Shown here: piece by piece, positions 1-8,955 of the stretch
Layout of the letters: each line of letters opens with the position of its first letter
Numbering within the stretch: position 1 is the stretch's first letter
Assembly: GCA_022704525.1 (NCBI GenBank)
Contig: JAKJGF010000025.1
Location: 1-32,429 of the forward strand
Length of the DNA stretch: 32,429 nucleotides
Direction: 5' to 3'
From: Bacillota bacterium
GTDB lineage: Bacteria > Vulcanimicrobiota > SpSt-956 > JAKJGF01
The notes under the pieces: generated by a model
What the model saw: the letters and a program-made list of their open reading frames with translations, nothing else
Told to the model about the DNA's origin: nothing
Databases searched by the model: none
Made by a program: the position numbers and the translations under genes

Positions 1-48
1 AATGACAAGGAGGGAAACTGGCTATGTTTCTAAAAAATTTATTAAAAA

Positions 49-1551
49 TCAATTTTGTGCAGGTAAAATTAGTGCAATAGGTATTCGAACCAACACTTTT
101 TTTACACAACCTATGGGTAGAGCTTTTCTGAAGGTTTTTACTACGGATTTATTACTGGTAATAAGGCATCCAAATCTGATACCCGGTATGCCATATTCTT
201 TACCAAAGCTTTTAATTATAATGAGATTACTGTATTTTTTGTATTCTGATATGATGGATTCATTATTTTTTGCAAAATTCATAAATGATTCATCTATTAT
301 ATATGTAAGGGGTAATTCTTCTAATAATTTCATAATATCGTGTTTATTTATAATTAATCCTGTAGGATTATTCGGATTTACAAGTATTATCTGATGGACC
401 TTTTCTTTTTTCGCTACAGTAATTAATTTATCAGTATTTAATATAAAATTATCTTCTTCTGTAGAAAAATAAATTGAATTATAAGTTTCTTTTTCATATT
501 CTCCAAAAGTCGGAAGGACAATGAGTTTTTTTTCTTCTTTATAGAGTTTAAATACTTCTTTAATTAACTGACAGGAACCATTACCTAAAACTACATCTTC
601 CTCCTCAACCTCAAAGGGAAGGATTTTTCTTGTTTTATCCAGGAGGATTTTTTCATTTGATGGATAACAGGCCATAAGGAGTCGTGTATAATTTTTTATC
701 TCTTCAACAAGTTCCTCAGGTGGGAAGTAATCATTATATAAGAGATTAAAATCGTGAAATTTATAATTCCAGTACCCCCCGAAGGATTTAGTTAAATATT
801 CTATCTTTTCTTCATCAGGAGAAAATAGATATCTTGTTATTCGTAGATCTTCTATATCATCTATTTCATACCAGGCTTTATTGTTTATTGATTTTGCGTA
901 GATTTCCTGTTTTCCTATGAAAACCAGCAATTTAAGTATGATTTCATAATAACTGTTTCTACTCTGGGTTTTCATATAGATCTCCAGAGTAGGTAAAAAT
1001 ATATCCTGAAAAAAATCTCTCTTAAAATGATAGAGATTTAAAGTTTTATAAAGGCTTTTTATATTTACATGTCTTTTTTTTGTAATTATATTTGTTATTC
1101 TGTTATGAGAGTCTATCTCAAGGGCAGTACCTTCCATATAATTTTCATAATTGTCTACAAGGGCTATATTTTTATCTGTATTAAATAGGTCTTCAATTAT
1201 TTCAGGGTCAAAATAAACATCACTTTCAAAGAGAATAAGATCATTTTTTATATATTTTCCGGCAAGCCAGAGGGAATATATATTATTTGTATCTCTGTAA
1301 ATATCATTATCTATATAATTTATCCTGAGTTTTTCATATTTACCATTCAGACGTCGGATTATTTCATCTTTTTTATAACCTACAACTATATGAACAGTGT
1401 CAATTTTTTCACTGTACCTCAGGAGTGAATCCAGTATATTTTCTATAATTGCTTTATTATTTATTTCTACAAGGCATTTTGGCATTTCTATAGTATAGGG
1501 TAATAGCCTTTTTCCTATACCTGCTGCAAGAATTATAATGTCTTTTTTCAT
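49..1551 (-). CDS. Nucleotidyltransferase-aminotransferase fusion, C-terminally truncated
   Basis: Two enzymes are fused in one 500-residue chain. Residues 1 to about 240 form a LicC/RmlA-type nucleotidyltransferase: the start carries LAAGIGKRLLPYT followed by PKCLVEI, the NTP-binding signature, and ESDVYFD resembles the metal-binding Asp region. From about residue 265 the chain is a class I/II PLP aminotransferase of the HisC/CobD type, with NPNNPTG, YIIDESF and the PLP-lysine motif SFGKEYGIPGIRFG. Such fusions make activated head groups (for example CDP-linked amino-alcohols) for cell-surface polymers; the substrate is inferred. The aminotransferase domain is only about 235 residues where about 350 is usual. 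Homology appears to stop after RKALPIG (near position 118), and the last 17 or so residues look unrelated. The start has AAAGGAG 6 bases upstream. It lies 2 bases after the upstream gene, so the two are cotranscribed. Probably a disrupted gene. Confidence 0.8.
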   Translation of the reverse strand: MKKDIIILAAGIGKRLLPYTIEMPKCLVEINNKAIIENILDSLLRYSEKIDTVHIVVGYKKDEIIRRLNGKYEKLRINYIDNDIYRDTNNIYSLWLAGKYIKNDLILFESDVYFDPEIIEDLFNTDKNIALVDNYENYMEGTALEIDSHNRITNIITKKRHVNIKSLYKTLNLYHFKRDFFQDIFLPTLEIYMKTQSRNSYYEIILKLLVFIGKQEIYAKSINNKAWYEIDDIEDLRITRYLFSPDEEKIEYLTKSFGGYWNYKFHDFNLLYNDYFPPEELVEEIKNYTRLLMACYPSNEKILLDKTRKILPFEVEEEDVVLGNGSCQLIKEVFKLYKEEKKLIVLPTFGEYEKETYNSIYFSTEEDNFILNTDKLITVAKKEKVHQIILVNPNNPTGLIINKHDIMKLLEELPLTYIIDESFMNFAKNNESIISEYKKYSNLIIIKSFGKEYGIPGIRFGCLITSNKSVVKTFRKALPIGCVKKVLVRIPIALILPAQN

Positions 1552-1553
1552 AA

Positions 1554-2543
1554 TTACTCCTTTATCTCTGAGAAGGCTCTATCAATTAATTTCATAGTAG
1601 CTTCTTTATTAAAATTGGTTTTATAAAAGATCTTCTTTGCTGAAGGTGGATATATGGCTTTTTTTAGTGCCCCTTCAAGTTCTCCTTTATCTGACATTTT
1701 TATAGAATCATCTATAACACAGGCAAATTGATGAGATGCAATTTCCAGTAATTTAATTTTTTCCCAGGTTATGTCTTTACCTTTAAGGAGGATGATTTTT
1801 TTCCCCATATATAACCCTTCTGTCAGTGGTGTTCCATTGCTCCCTATGACTATTTCACTGGATTTAAGTTTTTCTATTTTTCCCTGGGAGGTTTTTAATA
1901 TGTTAATATTATGCCGATTTTCAAAGATTTTTTCCAGTTTATCCACATATAATGCATAAACACCCGGATGTATACTGACAAAACACTTATATTCAGAAGA
2001 TATATTTTCAAGGATTTCAAATGTTAAAGCCATTTCTCCCCAGTCTGCCCAGTAGGAAGGACAGATATATACCTGGTTCTTATTTGCCTTTATTTCATGA
2101 GGATTGTTATAATACTGGAGAGCTTTAAGATAACCAATTTTTTTGATTTTTTTCTCTGTATCTCTTCCTCCTCTTTTATATTCATCTTCTTCCATAGGAT
2201 TTGCTGCCCAGAGCTGGAGAAAATCTTTCAGAATAAATAATCTTATTTCAGTATTAGGAGCATAGGTAAACCATCTTTTAGGAGAACATCCGTGGTCTAT
2301 AAAGATCTGTTTCATACCCATGTAATTGAATTTATTATGTATGTCTACATTTATTAGATCTGACCAGAAGGCAATATTTATATGATTTTTTAACTGTAAT
2401 TTATTTATTTCCTGCTTTAGTTCTTCTCCTTCTTTACCAAGATAAACAAACTCACCACCATAATTTTCATAAAGAAAGGTATACTGGGAATAAAGATATT
2501 CTTCCTTATTTGGAAGTAACATGTAGGTAAGGTTGTATTTCAT
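1554..2543 (-). CDS. CDP-glycerol glycerophosphotransferase-like protein (TagB/TagF-like)
   Basis: A 329-residue cytosolic protein with the two-half GT-B-like layout of the CDP-glycerol:poly(glycerophosphate) transferase family. Visible marks are FIDHGCSPKRW (the family HG motif), VSIHPG in the C-terminal half, and VIGSNGTPLTEGLYMGKKIILL, which corresponds to the donor-binding segment of TagB/TagF enzymes (usually TDYSS..D...GKP). It would transfer a phospho-alcohol from a CDP carrier to a surface glycan. The next gene, a cytidylyltransferase-like fusion, could supply that donor; this link is inferred. The start is supported by TAAGGAG 9 bases upstream. That site itself abuts a run of heptanucleotide repeats. 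The call is by motif and context; the overall match is distant. Confidence 0.62.
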   Translation of the reverse strand: MKYNLTYMLLPNKEEYLYSQYTFLYENYGGEFVYLGKEGEELKQEINKLQLKNHINIAFWSDLINVDIHNKFNYMGMKQIFIDHGCSPKRWFTYAPNTEIRLFILKDFLQLWAANPMEEDEYKRGGRDTEKKIKKIGYLKALQYYNNPHEIKANKNQVYICPSYWADWGEMALTFEILENISSEYKCFVSIHPGVYALYVDKLEKIFENRHNINILKTSQGKIEKLKSSEIVIGSNGTPLTEGLYMGKKIILLKGKDITWEKIKLLEIASHQFACVIDDSIKMSDKGELEGALKKAIYPPSAKKIFYKTNFNKEATMKLIDRAFSEIKE

Positions 2544-2558
2544 TGATTTCTGACTCCT

Positions 2559-2652
2559 TAATGCGTAATGCGTAATGCGTGATGAATGATGGGGTTAATC
2601 GGAGCGAACACAGGGGTTCGCCCTTATAGGTCCTCACGTCTCACGTCTCACT
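2559..2652 (-). repeat. Composite palindromic/heptamer repeat, copy A (reverse orientation)
   Basis: Three near-perfect TAATGCG heptamers plus two decayed units occupy 2559-2593. A hairpin follows with arms GCGAAC (2604-2609) and GTTCGC (2616-2621), then three heptamers of the TCTCACG type at 2631-2651. Read on the minus strand the order is TGAGACG units, GGGCGAAC hairpin, then ACGCATT units. The same order is seen in the copies near 13660 and 14780. The 319-base gap 2544-2862 holds this repeat and the following inverted repeat and no gene. Confidence 0.8.
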
Positions 2653-2880
2653 TGGTACCGCAACAGGCAAGTTAGTATCCATCTCACAAGTCTGTCCCTC
2701 TCCGGGCTCTTACGCAAAATCTATGATTCTGTTACAATGAAATCTGTTATTACAGAATATACAGTTTTGTATTTATTTAAATTATAACTTTCTTCTTTGA
2801 CGGCATATCTTTTGCTCCAGAGCCCGGACAGGGACAGGTGTATATGTTTTTTGGATACTTTTTTACCTGTTGCGGTACTT
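2653..2880. repeat. Long imperfect inverted repeat (MITE-like, 228 bp)
   Basis: Position 2655 onward reads GTACCGCAACAGG, and its exact reverse complement ends at 2878. Moving inward, AGTATCCA (2674-2681) matches inverted 2852-2859, CTGTCCCT-TCCGGGCTCT (2692-2710) matches inverted 2819-2837, and GCAAAA..TATG (from 2714) matches inverted sequence near 2804-2815. The arms are therefore about 70 bases and imperfect, around an AT-rich centre of about 75 bases. There is no ORF inside. It could be a non-autonomous mobile element or a large RNA hairpin. The right arm contains the end of the lipoprotein gene. Confidence 0.7.
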
Positions 2881-3534
2881 AGTTATTTTCATTAAAAGCT
2901 CACCCTTAATCTCTGTAACTCCTTCAGGGGGAGGGCCACTTTCTGTATGTTTGAATTCCAGAGAATCATTTGAAAGGGTACTTTCAATACTTTTTCCTAC
3001 AAAAAATACTGGTGTTTTATATTCACTTGTATTAAGAGAGGTACCGCTTGATTTAATAAGACCTTCAACAGAAGGAAAATTGTCTATTATATATTTATCA
3101 CCATCTTTTTTCCCTGAAAAATTAAAGTCATATTCAGTTTTATCCCAGGCAAAGGCTATTTTTTCTTCATCAGGGAAAACTATTTCTGTTAAATCTTTTT
3201 TGCTAATTAAAATTTTCCCCTCACCTTTCAGTGAATTATCTTTGAATACATCAATAGAAAGATCTTTAATTGTTATGTCCCAGTTTAATTTTGGAGGGAA
3301 CTCTTCCAGTAACATTTCGTATTTCCCTTCTCCTGTGCCACCTGTCCAGGTTTCCACTTTTTCCATAGTTACAGATGTATTTGTCTTCTCAGGAACAGGA
3401 GTGTCCTGAATGGAAGAAACAGACGTTGTAACCGCTGCCGGAGATGGACTGGTTACGTCAACATTATTCTTACCCTGCTGACATCCTGCCAGTATAAGGA
3501 TTAATATTAGAGATAAATATAATAATTTTTTCAT
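2863..3534 (-). CDS. Secreted lipoprotein of unknown function
   Basis: A 223-residue protein with a classic lipoprotein signal peptide: MKK, a hydrophobic run of about 12 residues, and the lipobox LAGC with the acylated Cys at residue 18. A Ser/Thr/Pro/Val-rich linker (about residues 19-60) follows, typical of a tether between membrane and domain. The remainder is a beta-rich domain of alternating charged and aromatic segments that I do not recognise. GAGGAG lies 8 to 10 bases before the start. The last codons (KYRNR and stop) lie inside the arm of the 2653-2880 inverted repeat. The original C-terminus may therefore have been replaced when the repeat inserted. Divergent from priA. Confidence 0.85.
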   Translation of the reverse strand: MKKLLYLSLILILILAGCQQGKNNVDVTSPSPAAVTTSVSSIQDTPVPEKTNTSVTMEKVETWTGGTGEGKYEMLLEEFPPKLNWDITIKDLSIDVFKDNSLKGEGKILISKKDLTEIVFPDEEKIAFAWDKTEYDFNFSGKKDGDKYIIDNFPSVEGLIKSSGTSLNTSEYKTPVFFVGKSIESTLSNDSLEFKHTESGPPPEGVTEIKGELLMKITKYRNR

Positions 3535-3646
3535 AATGCTTCTCCTCTCTATAAATGTTTTTTAAGATTATTCGCTAAGGAATGTATTTAATCCTTTTTT
3601 TCATCTCTACAGGTTTTTTCTCATTTCTGAAGAATGTAAAAATAAG

Positions 3647-6148
3647 ATGAAAAAAAAATATGCTCAGGTTATAATAGATATAGATTTACATCATAATTCC
3701 CGTCTTTATACCTATCTTATACCGGATGAGATGACTCTAAAACCCGGTATGACTGTTCTGGTGCCTTTTCGTAAAAAACAGACTATAGGGTATGTTATAG
3801 GAATTTTATCTGATTTATCTTTAGATTCTTCTTCTAAAAAAGAGAGAGATCTTTTTGGTGAAATTAAATCTGATTATTCTCTGAAAAGTATATCCCGTGT
3901 TTATGAGGATGAAATATGGATTAATGAAGAATTGCTCTCTCTGGCGAGGTGGATGAGTGATTATTATATGTCTTCTCTTTCTTCTGTTCTTAAATGTATT
4001 TTTCCATGTGGAATAAGAAGAAAGAAGACCTTTCAGATAACCCTTCATCCGAAAGCAGAAAAGTTCTCTGGAAATATTAAATCAAAGGATTTATTAAAGG
4101 TTTTTCGATCTCTTATTAAATATAAAAATTCTTTAGCTTTATCTGAACTGGCAGAGGTTACTAAAATCCCAATGGAGAAGCTTAAAGAAAACTTAAAATC
4201 TCTTAAAGATATGGGACTGGTAAAAGTAGATGAAGATTTTCTTCCACCCAGGGCAAGACCGAAAGTTATTCAGGTAGTGAACCTGAATATAGAAAGAGAA
4301 GAGCTTTTCAGAACTATAGAAAAGTTAGAAAAATCAGCACCTAAACAGTCATGTCTACTGAAATTCTTGATTGACCATAATAGTAAATTTACTATGACAG
4401 AACTTTCAAAAAAATCTGATATCAGTCTTTCCACAATCAGGAGTCTCAGGGAAAAAGGCTATATTATACTTAAAGATGTAGAAATACGCCGTAATCCTCT
4501 TACAGGTAACAGAAATTTCGGAGAACATAATTTCACATTAACTCAGGAACAGCAGAAAGCCTTTAATTCTATTTCTCAGGCTATAAATTTAAGAAAGCAT
4601 GAGGTTTTTTTACTTCACGGTATAACAGGAAGTGGTAAAACAGAGGTTTATCTTCAGTCTATTTCCAGGGCTTTAGAACTGGAACGTCAGGCTATAATGC
4701 TTGTTCCTGAAATATCACTTACCCCTCAGACTATTGAGAGGTTTTATAGTAGATTTGGAGATAAGATAGCTCTTCTTCACAGTAAACTTTCTGAAGGTGA
4801 AAGATATGATGAGTGGAGACGTCTGAGAGACGGAAAAGCCTCTATTGCCATAGGAACTCGTTCAGCTCTTTTTGCTCCTCTTCCTTCTGTGGGGCTTATA
4901 GTTATAGATGAAGAACATGAGACATCTTATAAACAGGAAAGTATGCCCCCTTATCATGCGAGGGAAGTTTCTATAAAGAGAGCAGAACTTAATAATGCGG
5001 TTTTAATACTTGGAAGTGCCACTCCCTCAGTAGAAATTTTTTATAGAGCCAGGCAGAATAAAATCAGTCTTTTTTCTTTACCTTTCAGAGTGGAGAAGAG
5101 AAATCTGCCATCAGTAGAAGTGGTAAATATGAGTGAAGAATTAAAAGAGGGAAATAAAACTATTTTCAGTTATTCCCTTCAGAGATCCCTCTGGGAATGC
5201 CTGGAAAAGAATGAGAAGATATTGCTTTTTTTAAACAGGAGAGGTCATTCTTCTTTTGTACTCTGTCGTGATTGTGGTTTTGTTGTAAAATGTCAGTTCT
5301 GTGCAGTATCTCTTAACTATCACAGTGACAGGGGTACTCTATCCTGTCATTATTGTAATAACCAGATTAAGTTACCATCTTTTTGTCCGAATTGTAAGAG
5401 CAGACGTATTAAATATTTCGGTGTGGGAACACAGAAAGTGGAGATGGAAGTAAATAAATTCTTTCCACAGGCAAGGACTATAAGGATGGATAGCGATACT
5501 ACTGTAAAGAAAGGTTCCCACAGGGCTCTATTAGACAGATTTTTAAAAGAAGATAAAACAATCTTAATAGGTACCCAGATGATTGCAAAAGGACTGGATT
5601 TCCCCGAAGTAACACTGGTAGGTATAATAACTGCTGATACAGCAATTAATTTGCCTGATTTCAGAGCAGGTGAGAGGACATTTCAAATCCTTACCCAGGT
5701 TTCCGGAAGAGCCGGCAGAGGAGATGTACCCGGCAGAGTAATACTCCAGACCTATGCTCCAGAACACCCCAGTATACTGGCCGCCAGAAATCATGATTAT
5801 AAGTCTTTTTATGAGAAAGAGATAATAGAGAGAAAAGAACTTTCTTACCCTCCTTTTGAGACTATTATAAGGGTTCTTTTTACAGGGAAAGACGAAAGAA
5901 CGGTAAGAATGACCGGTGAGGAACTTGCAGGTTCTCTGAAAGATATGTTTACTTCTGCCAGAGGAATGGTTTTAGGTCCCTGTGAAGCTCCTATAGGAAA
6001 GATCAGGGAAAACTATCGATGGCATTTTATTCTAAAGGGAGAAGATATATCTTACCTCAGGAATAGCCTGAGAGACGCATTAAATAAGATTTCTATTAAT
6101 TCTGCTGTGAGAATGTCTATTGATGTAGATCCTCTGGGAATGATGTAA
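3647..6148 (+). CDS. priA: Primosomal replication-restart helicase PriA
   Basis: An 833-residue superfamily 2 helicase that recognises stalled forks and reloads the replisome. The N-terminal part (from YAQVIIDIDLHHNSRLYTY) is the 3'-DNA-binding domain, followed by a winged-helix region. Walker A GITGSGKTE is near residue 325 and the DEEH box (IVIDEEHETSYKQ) near residue 420. A zinc-binding insert with paired CxxC motifs (CRDCGF, CQFC, CHYC, CPNC) lies at about 540-590. The C-terminal helicase motifs GTQMIAKGLDFP and QVSGRAGRGD follow. Length is normal for the family (about 730-830). No strong Shine-Dalgarno site precedes the ATG, but the N-terminus aligns with known PriA starts. It seems to be transcribed alone. 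Confidence 0.97.
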   Translation: MKKKYAQVIIDIDLHHNSRLYTYLIPDEMTLKPGMTVLVPFRKKQTIGYVIGILSDLSLDSSSKKERDLFGEIKSDYSLKSISRVYEDEIWINEELLSLARWMSDYYMSSLSSVLKCIFPCGIRRKKTFQITLHPKAEKFSGNIKSKDLLKVFRSLIKYKNSLALSELAEVTKIPMEKLKENLKSLKDMGLVKVDEDFLPPRARPKVIQVVNLNIEREELFRTIEKLEKSAPKQSCLLKFLIDHNSKFTMTELSKKSDISLSTIRSLREKGYIILKDVEIRRNPLTGNRNFGEHNFTLTQEQQKAFNSISQAINLRKHEVFLLHGITGSGKTEVYLQSISRALELERQAIMLVPEISLTPQTIERFYSRFGDKIALLHSKLSEGERYDEWRRLRDGKASIAIGTRSALFAPLPSVGLIVIDEEHETSYKQESMPPYHAREVSIKRAELNNAVLILGSATPSVEIFYRARQNKISLFSLPFRVEKRNLPSVEVVNMSEELKEGNKTIFSYSLQRSLWECLEKNEKILLFLNRRGHSSFVLCRDCGFVVKCQFCAVSLNYHSDRGTLSCHYCNNQIKLPSFCPNCKSRRIKYFGVGTQKVEMEVNKFFPQARTIRMDSDTTVKKGSHRALLDRFLKEDKTILIGTQMIAKGLDFPEVTLVGIITADTAINLPDFRAGERTFQILTQVSGRAGRGDVPGRVILQTYAPEHPSILAARNHDYKSFYEKEIIERKELSYPPFETIIRVLFTGKDERTVRMTGEELAGSLKDMFTSARGMVLGPCEAPIGKIRENYRWHFILKGEDISYLRNSLRDALNKISINSAVRMSIDVDPLGMM

Positions 6149-6155
6149 GGTCTAC

Positions 6156-6184
6156 TTGCTATTATTATTTGTTTATACTATAAT
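6156..6184 (+). promoter_or_regulatory. Promoter for the small membrane protein gene
   Basis: TTGCTA at 6156-6161, a 17-base spacer, and a perfect TATAAT at 6179-6184. Transcription would begin near 6191. That leaves the GGAGG at 6201-6205 and the ATG at 6214 in the message, which supports 6214 as the start rather than the earlier GTG at 6205. Confidence 0.75.
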
Positions 6185-6213
6185 ATATTTAAAGTATAAA
6201 GGAGGTGTTTCTT

Positions 6214-6720
6214 ATGGGGTTAATCCTGTCTTTACAGGAAGAAGGTATTGCTGCTAAATGGATGATGCTGGTTGGTATTGGTGTGGTTGTACTTTCTATT
6301 ATTACAGAGGTAATACTGACTTTTCTCCGGGGTAGTATGAATGCAATAGCTTTACTGGATCTTCCTACAATGATCTGGTATTTTGGACTCTTTCTAATTT
6401 TAATAGGTCTTTTATTGATGCTTAAGAATATGGTTTTCCCACCGGGAGAAAATAAAAGGGTAGAAGAAAATTTTAAAGCCAAAGCTCTTATTTTCACAGG
6501 GATTCTCTGTCTTATTATAACAGTAATATTAAATTTTATTAAACATACCTTTAAAGATGGGTGCTTTACTGGAATAATAGCCTTTCATTTGTCTCTCAGC
6601 ATTCCAAGACTTGGTATTTTAATCGGTATTGCTATTTTTCTGGCAGGCCTCCTTATGAGTATAAAATATCTTATGGGTTGTATGTTAAAGATTATATGGC
6701 CTTTTAAGAAAAAGCGATAA
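6214..6720 (+). CDS. Small integral membrane protein, unknown function
   Basis: A 168-residue protein dominated by four hydrophobic segments (about residues 16-36, 54-74, 89-108 and 128-152) with a Lys/Arg-rich C-terminus ending KKKR, placing the tail in the cytoplasm. I recognise no family. The ATG at 6214 is chosen because GGAGG lies 8 bases upstream; an in-frame GTG at 6205 overlaps the ribosome-binding site and is unlikely. It has its own promoter after priA. Its stop is 1 base from the stop of the convergent TPR gene, with no terminator hairpin between. Confidence 0.75.
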   Translation: MGLILSLQEEGIAAKWMMLVGIGVVVLSIITEVILTFLRGSMNAIALLDLPTMIWYFGLFLILIGLLLMLKNMVFPPGENKRVEENFKAKALIFTGILCLIITVILNFIKHTFKDGCFTGIIAFHLSLSIPRLGILIGIAIFLAGLLMSIKYLMGCMLKIIWPFKKKR

Positions 6721-6721
6721 T

Positions 6722-8680
6722 TCAGTTCTGAAAAAATGATATAAATTTTTTCATTTTATATATAACATATCCTGTGATTCTTGAAAATATATCTTTCCGG
6801 GCTATTACGGCAAGTTCCTTGTTATTACGGGCCTGGTAATAGTCCGGTTTTATTTCTAAAGCTTTATCATAGCAGTAAATAGCTTCATCATATTTTTTCT
6901 GATAAACTAATATATTTCCTTTGTTAAACCAGGTAGTAGGGTCTTCTTTATTAATATTTAAGGCCTTATTATAGGAATCAATTGCTTTATCATATTCTTT
7001 TAGATGTATCAGTGTATTTCCTCTGTTTTGCCAGATAACAGGGTCATTTAAATTAATCTCTAAGGCTTTATCATAACAATGAAGGGCTTCTTCATATTTT
7101 CCCTGATTATGTAAGCTTACACCTTTATCGTTCCATGCAAGGTAATAATCAGGTTTTATTTCCAGGACTTTATTATAACATATTATGGCTTCTTTATATT
7201 TTTTCTGAAGTCTCAGTATATCACCTTTATTTTGCCATATGGCATAATCTCTGGAATTAATTTCCAGTGCTCTATTGTAATATTGAAGGGCTTCTTTATA
7301 TTTTCCCTGATTATGCAATATAACTCCTTTGTTATTCCATGCCAGATAATATTCTGGCTTTAGTTCTATAACTTTATCATAACTTTTCATAGCATCACTA
7401 TATTTACCTTCATGTCTTAAGGCATCTGCTTTGTTTTGCCATATGGCGTGATCTTTTTGATAAAGTTCCAGAGCTTTATCATAAAATTTTATAGCTTCTT
7501 TATATTTTCTCTGTTTATGAAAGATAATACCTTTGTTATTCCAGGCAAGATGGTGATCTGCCTTGATTGCCAGAACCTTATCATAATGATGGAGAGCCTC
7601 TTCTTCCTTTCCCTGTAGTCTTAAGGCATCTGCTTTATTTTGCCATATAGCATAATCCTGTTTATTGAGTTCTATGGCCTTATCGTAATATTTTATCGCT
7701 TCCTCATATTTTCCCTGTTTATGAAGTATAACTCCCCTGTTATTCCATCCAAGATGATCTTGTGGGTTAAGTTCTAAAAGTTTATCACAACATTCTAAAG
7801 CTTCTTCATATTTACCGAGACCTTTTAAAGCATCACTTTTTTTACTCCAGATAGCAGTGTCATTTCCATCAAGCTCCAGAGCTTTATTATAGCAAAGAAT
7901 AGCTTCATTATAATTTCCTTCATAAATTAAGGCATCTCCCTTATTCTGCCAGAGAACAGGATCTTTTGGATTGAGCTTCAGGGCTCTATCATAATACTGT
8001 ATGGCTTCTCTGGCTTTGCCCTGAGTGTATAGAAGAACTCCTTTATTATTCCAGGCAATATAATATTCAGGATTTATTTCCAGTGCTTTATTGTAACAGT
8101 ACTCAGCTTCTTTAAATTTCTTTTGATGCCTTAAGGCTTCTCCTTTATTAGCCAAGATAAACCCATTCTGTCTGTCTATCTTTAAGGCTTTATCATAATA
8201 CTCTATGGCTTTTTCATATTTTCCCTGATTGTATAATATCATACCTTTAGAGGATAAAGCATTTACATCATCAGGATTAAGAGATAGTATTTTATCCAGA
8301 TATTTGATAGCTTTTTCATAGCTCCCCTGGTTAAAGAGGATGAGTGATCTGTCATTTAAGGCAGTTAGATCCTCAGAAAAAAGTAATTCTTCCTCTTCCG
8401 AGGAGGTTTTGTTCCAGCAAAGTTCAATAATCTTCTTTAATTCCTTATCCAGTTTTTCTTTTTGTCTTTTTGAAATGAGATTATCCAGATTTTTTCTTGT
8501 TTCTTCTTCTATATTCTTTGCTTTACAGATACATAAATTCCATTCTTCTATTTTTTGATTTAAGATGTTTCTCTGTTTTTCATTTATATCTCCTTCATTT
8601 TCAAGTATTAACTCTATCATTAATCTGTATAGATGTATGTGTTCAGGATTGGATTTTATGTTATTAGAAGAGTCATTCAT
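6722..8680 (-). CDS. Tetratricopeptide repeat protein with 15 full TPRs
   Basis: A 652-residue soluble protein. The first 100 or so residues are charged helix without repeats; then fifteen consecutive 34-residue TPR units (about 103-612) and a partial sixteenth, ending in a short basic-aromatic tail. Units follow the consensus W.NKG..L..QGKYEEAI.YYDKALE.NP. From unit 4 on, units tend to alternate between an AWNNKGV.LH.QGKY type and an IWQNKADALR..GKY type, so the true period is mostly 68 residues. TPR superhelices are protein-binding scaffolds; the partner is unknown. No signal peptide is seen. AAGGAG lies 9 bases before the ATG, and a TTGAAA-17-TAAAAT promoter is upstream. Confidence 0.93.
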   Translation of the reverse strand: MNDSSNNIKSNPEHIHLYRLMIELILENEGDINEKQRNILNQKIEEWNLCICKAKNIEEETRKNLDNLISKRQKEKLDKELKKIIELCWNKTSSEEEELLFSEDLTALNDRSLILFNQGSYEKAIKYLDKILSLNPDDVNALSSKGMILYNQGKYEKAIEYYDKALKIDRQNGFILANKGEALRHQKKFKEAEYCYNKALEINPEYYIAWNNKGVLLYTQGKAREAIQYYDRALKLNPKDPVLWQNKGDALIYEGNYNEAILCYNKALELDGNDTAIWSKKSDALKGLGKYEEALECCDKLLELNPQDHLGWNNRGVILHKQGKYEEAIKYYDKAIELNKQDYAIWQNKADALRLQGKEEEALHHYDKVLAIKADHHLAWNNKGIIFHKQRKYKEAIKFYDKALELYQKDHAIWQNKADALRHEGKYSDAMKSYDKVIELKPEYYLAWNNKGVILHNQGKYKEALQYYNRALEINSRDYAIWQNKGDILRLQKKYKEAIICYNKVLEIKPDYYLAWNDKGVSLHNQGKYEEALHCYDKALEINLNDPVIWQNRGNTLIHLKEYDKAIDSYNKALNINKEDPTTWFNKGNILVYQKKYDEAIYCYDKALEIKPDYYQARNNKELAVIARKDIFSRITGYVIYKMKKFISFFQN

Positions 8681-8702
8681 AAGAGATATCTCCTTAAATT
8701 AA

Positions 8703-8826
8703 GCTTTCAACTTTCAGCTATCAGTGCCTTTCCTTCTATAATTATTTTATCAGAAGATAGGATTATTTTCAATTGATCTTACAATTATTCTAAAACCTTT
8801 ATAACTGACTGCTGAAAGCTGATTGC
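8703..8826. repeat. Two inverted runs of heptamer repeats (GCTTTCA / TGAAAGC type)
   Basis: Positions 8703-8723 are three heptamers of the form (G/A)CT(T/A)TCA. Positions 8806-8826 are three of the form TGA(nn)GC, the same unit on the other strand. The pair flanks the promoter of the TPR gene, and the two runs can pair with each other. The 275-base gap 8681-8955 otherwise holds only AT-rich promoter DNA. Confidence 0.6.
8744..8772 (-). promoter_or_regulatory. Promoter of the TPR gene
   Basis: On the minus strand TTGAAA (8767-8772), 17-base spacer, TAAAAT (8744-8749). It gives a leader of about 55 bases before the TPR start at 8680. Confidence 0.6.
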
Positions 8827-8836
8827 TTAATAATTA

Positions 8837-8865
8837 TTGACATTATTTTATTTATTTTATATAAT
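8837..8865 (+). promoter_or_regulatory. Perfect consensus promoter of the efflux operon
   Basis: TTGACA at 8837-8842, exactly 17 bases, then TATAAT at 8860-8865: both hexamers match the housekeeping sigma consensus in full. The leader is about 85 bases, AT-rich, and ends in GGAGG before the TTG start at 8956. No operator palindrome is evident, so strong constitutive expression is the simplest reading. Confidence 0.85.
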
Positions 8866-8955
8866 ACATTATTATAGATTAAATACTTTATAAATATAAA
8901 ATAATATTTTGTAATAAAATAAATACAAGTTTTATATATATGGAGGTGTTTTTTA

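Noticed and set aside
70..110. GGTTCGAAT on the minus strand, like a tRNA T-loop
   Set aside because: The base after the loop is not the required C, the T-stem does not pair, and no acceptor stem or anticodon arm can be found around it.
6820..8380. Regular about 102-base periodicity that could suggest a CRISPR-like array
   Set aside because: It is the coding sequence of the 34-residue TPR units in one continuous reading frame; spacing and divergence do not fit repeats and spacers.
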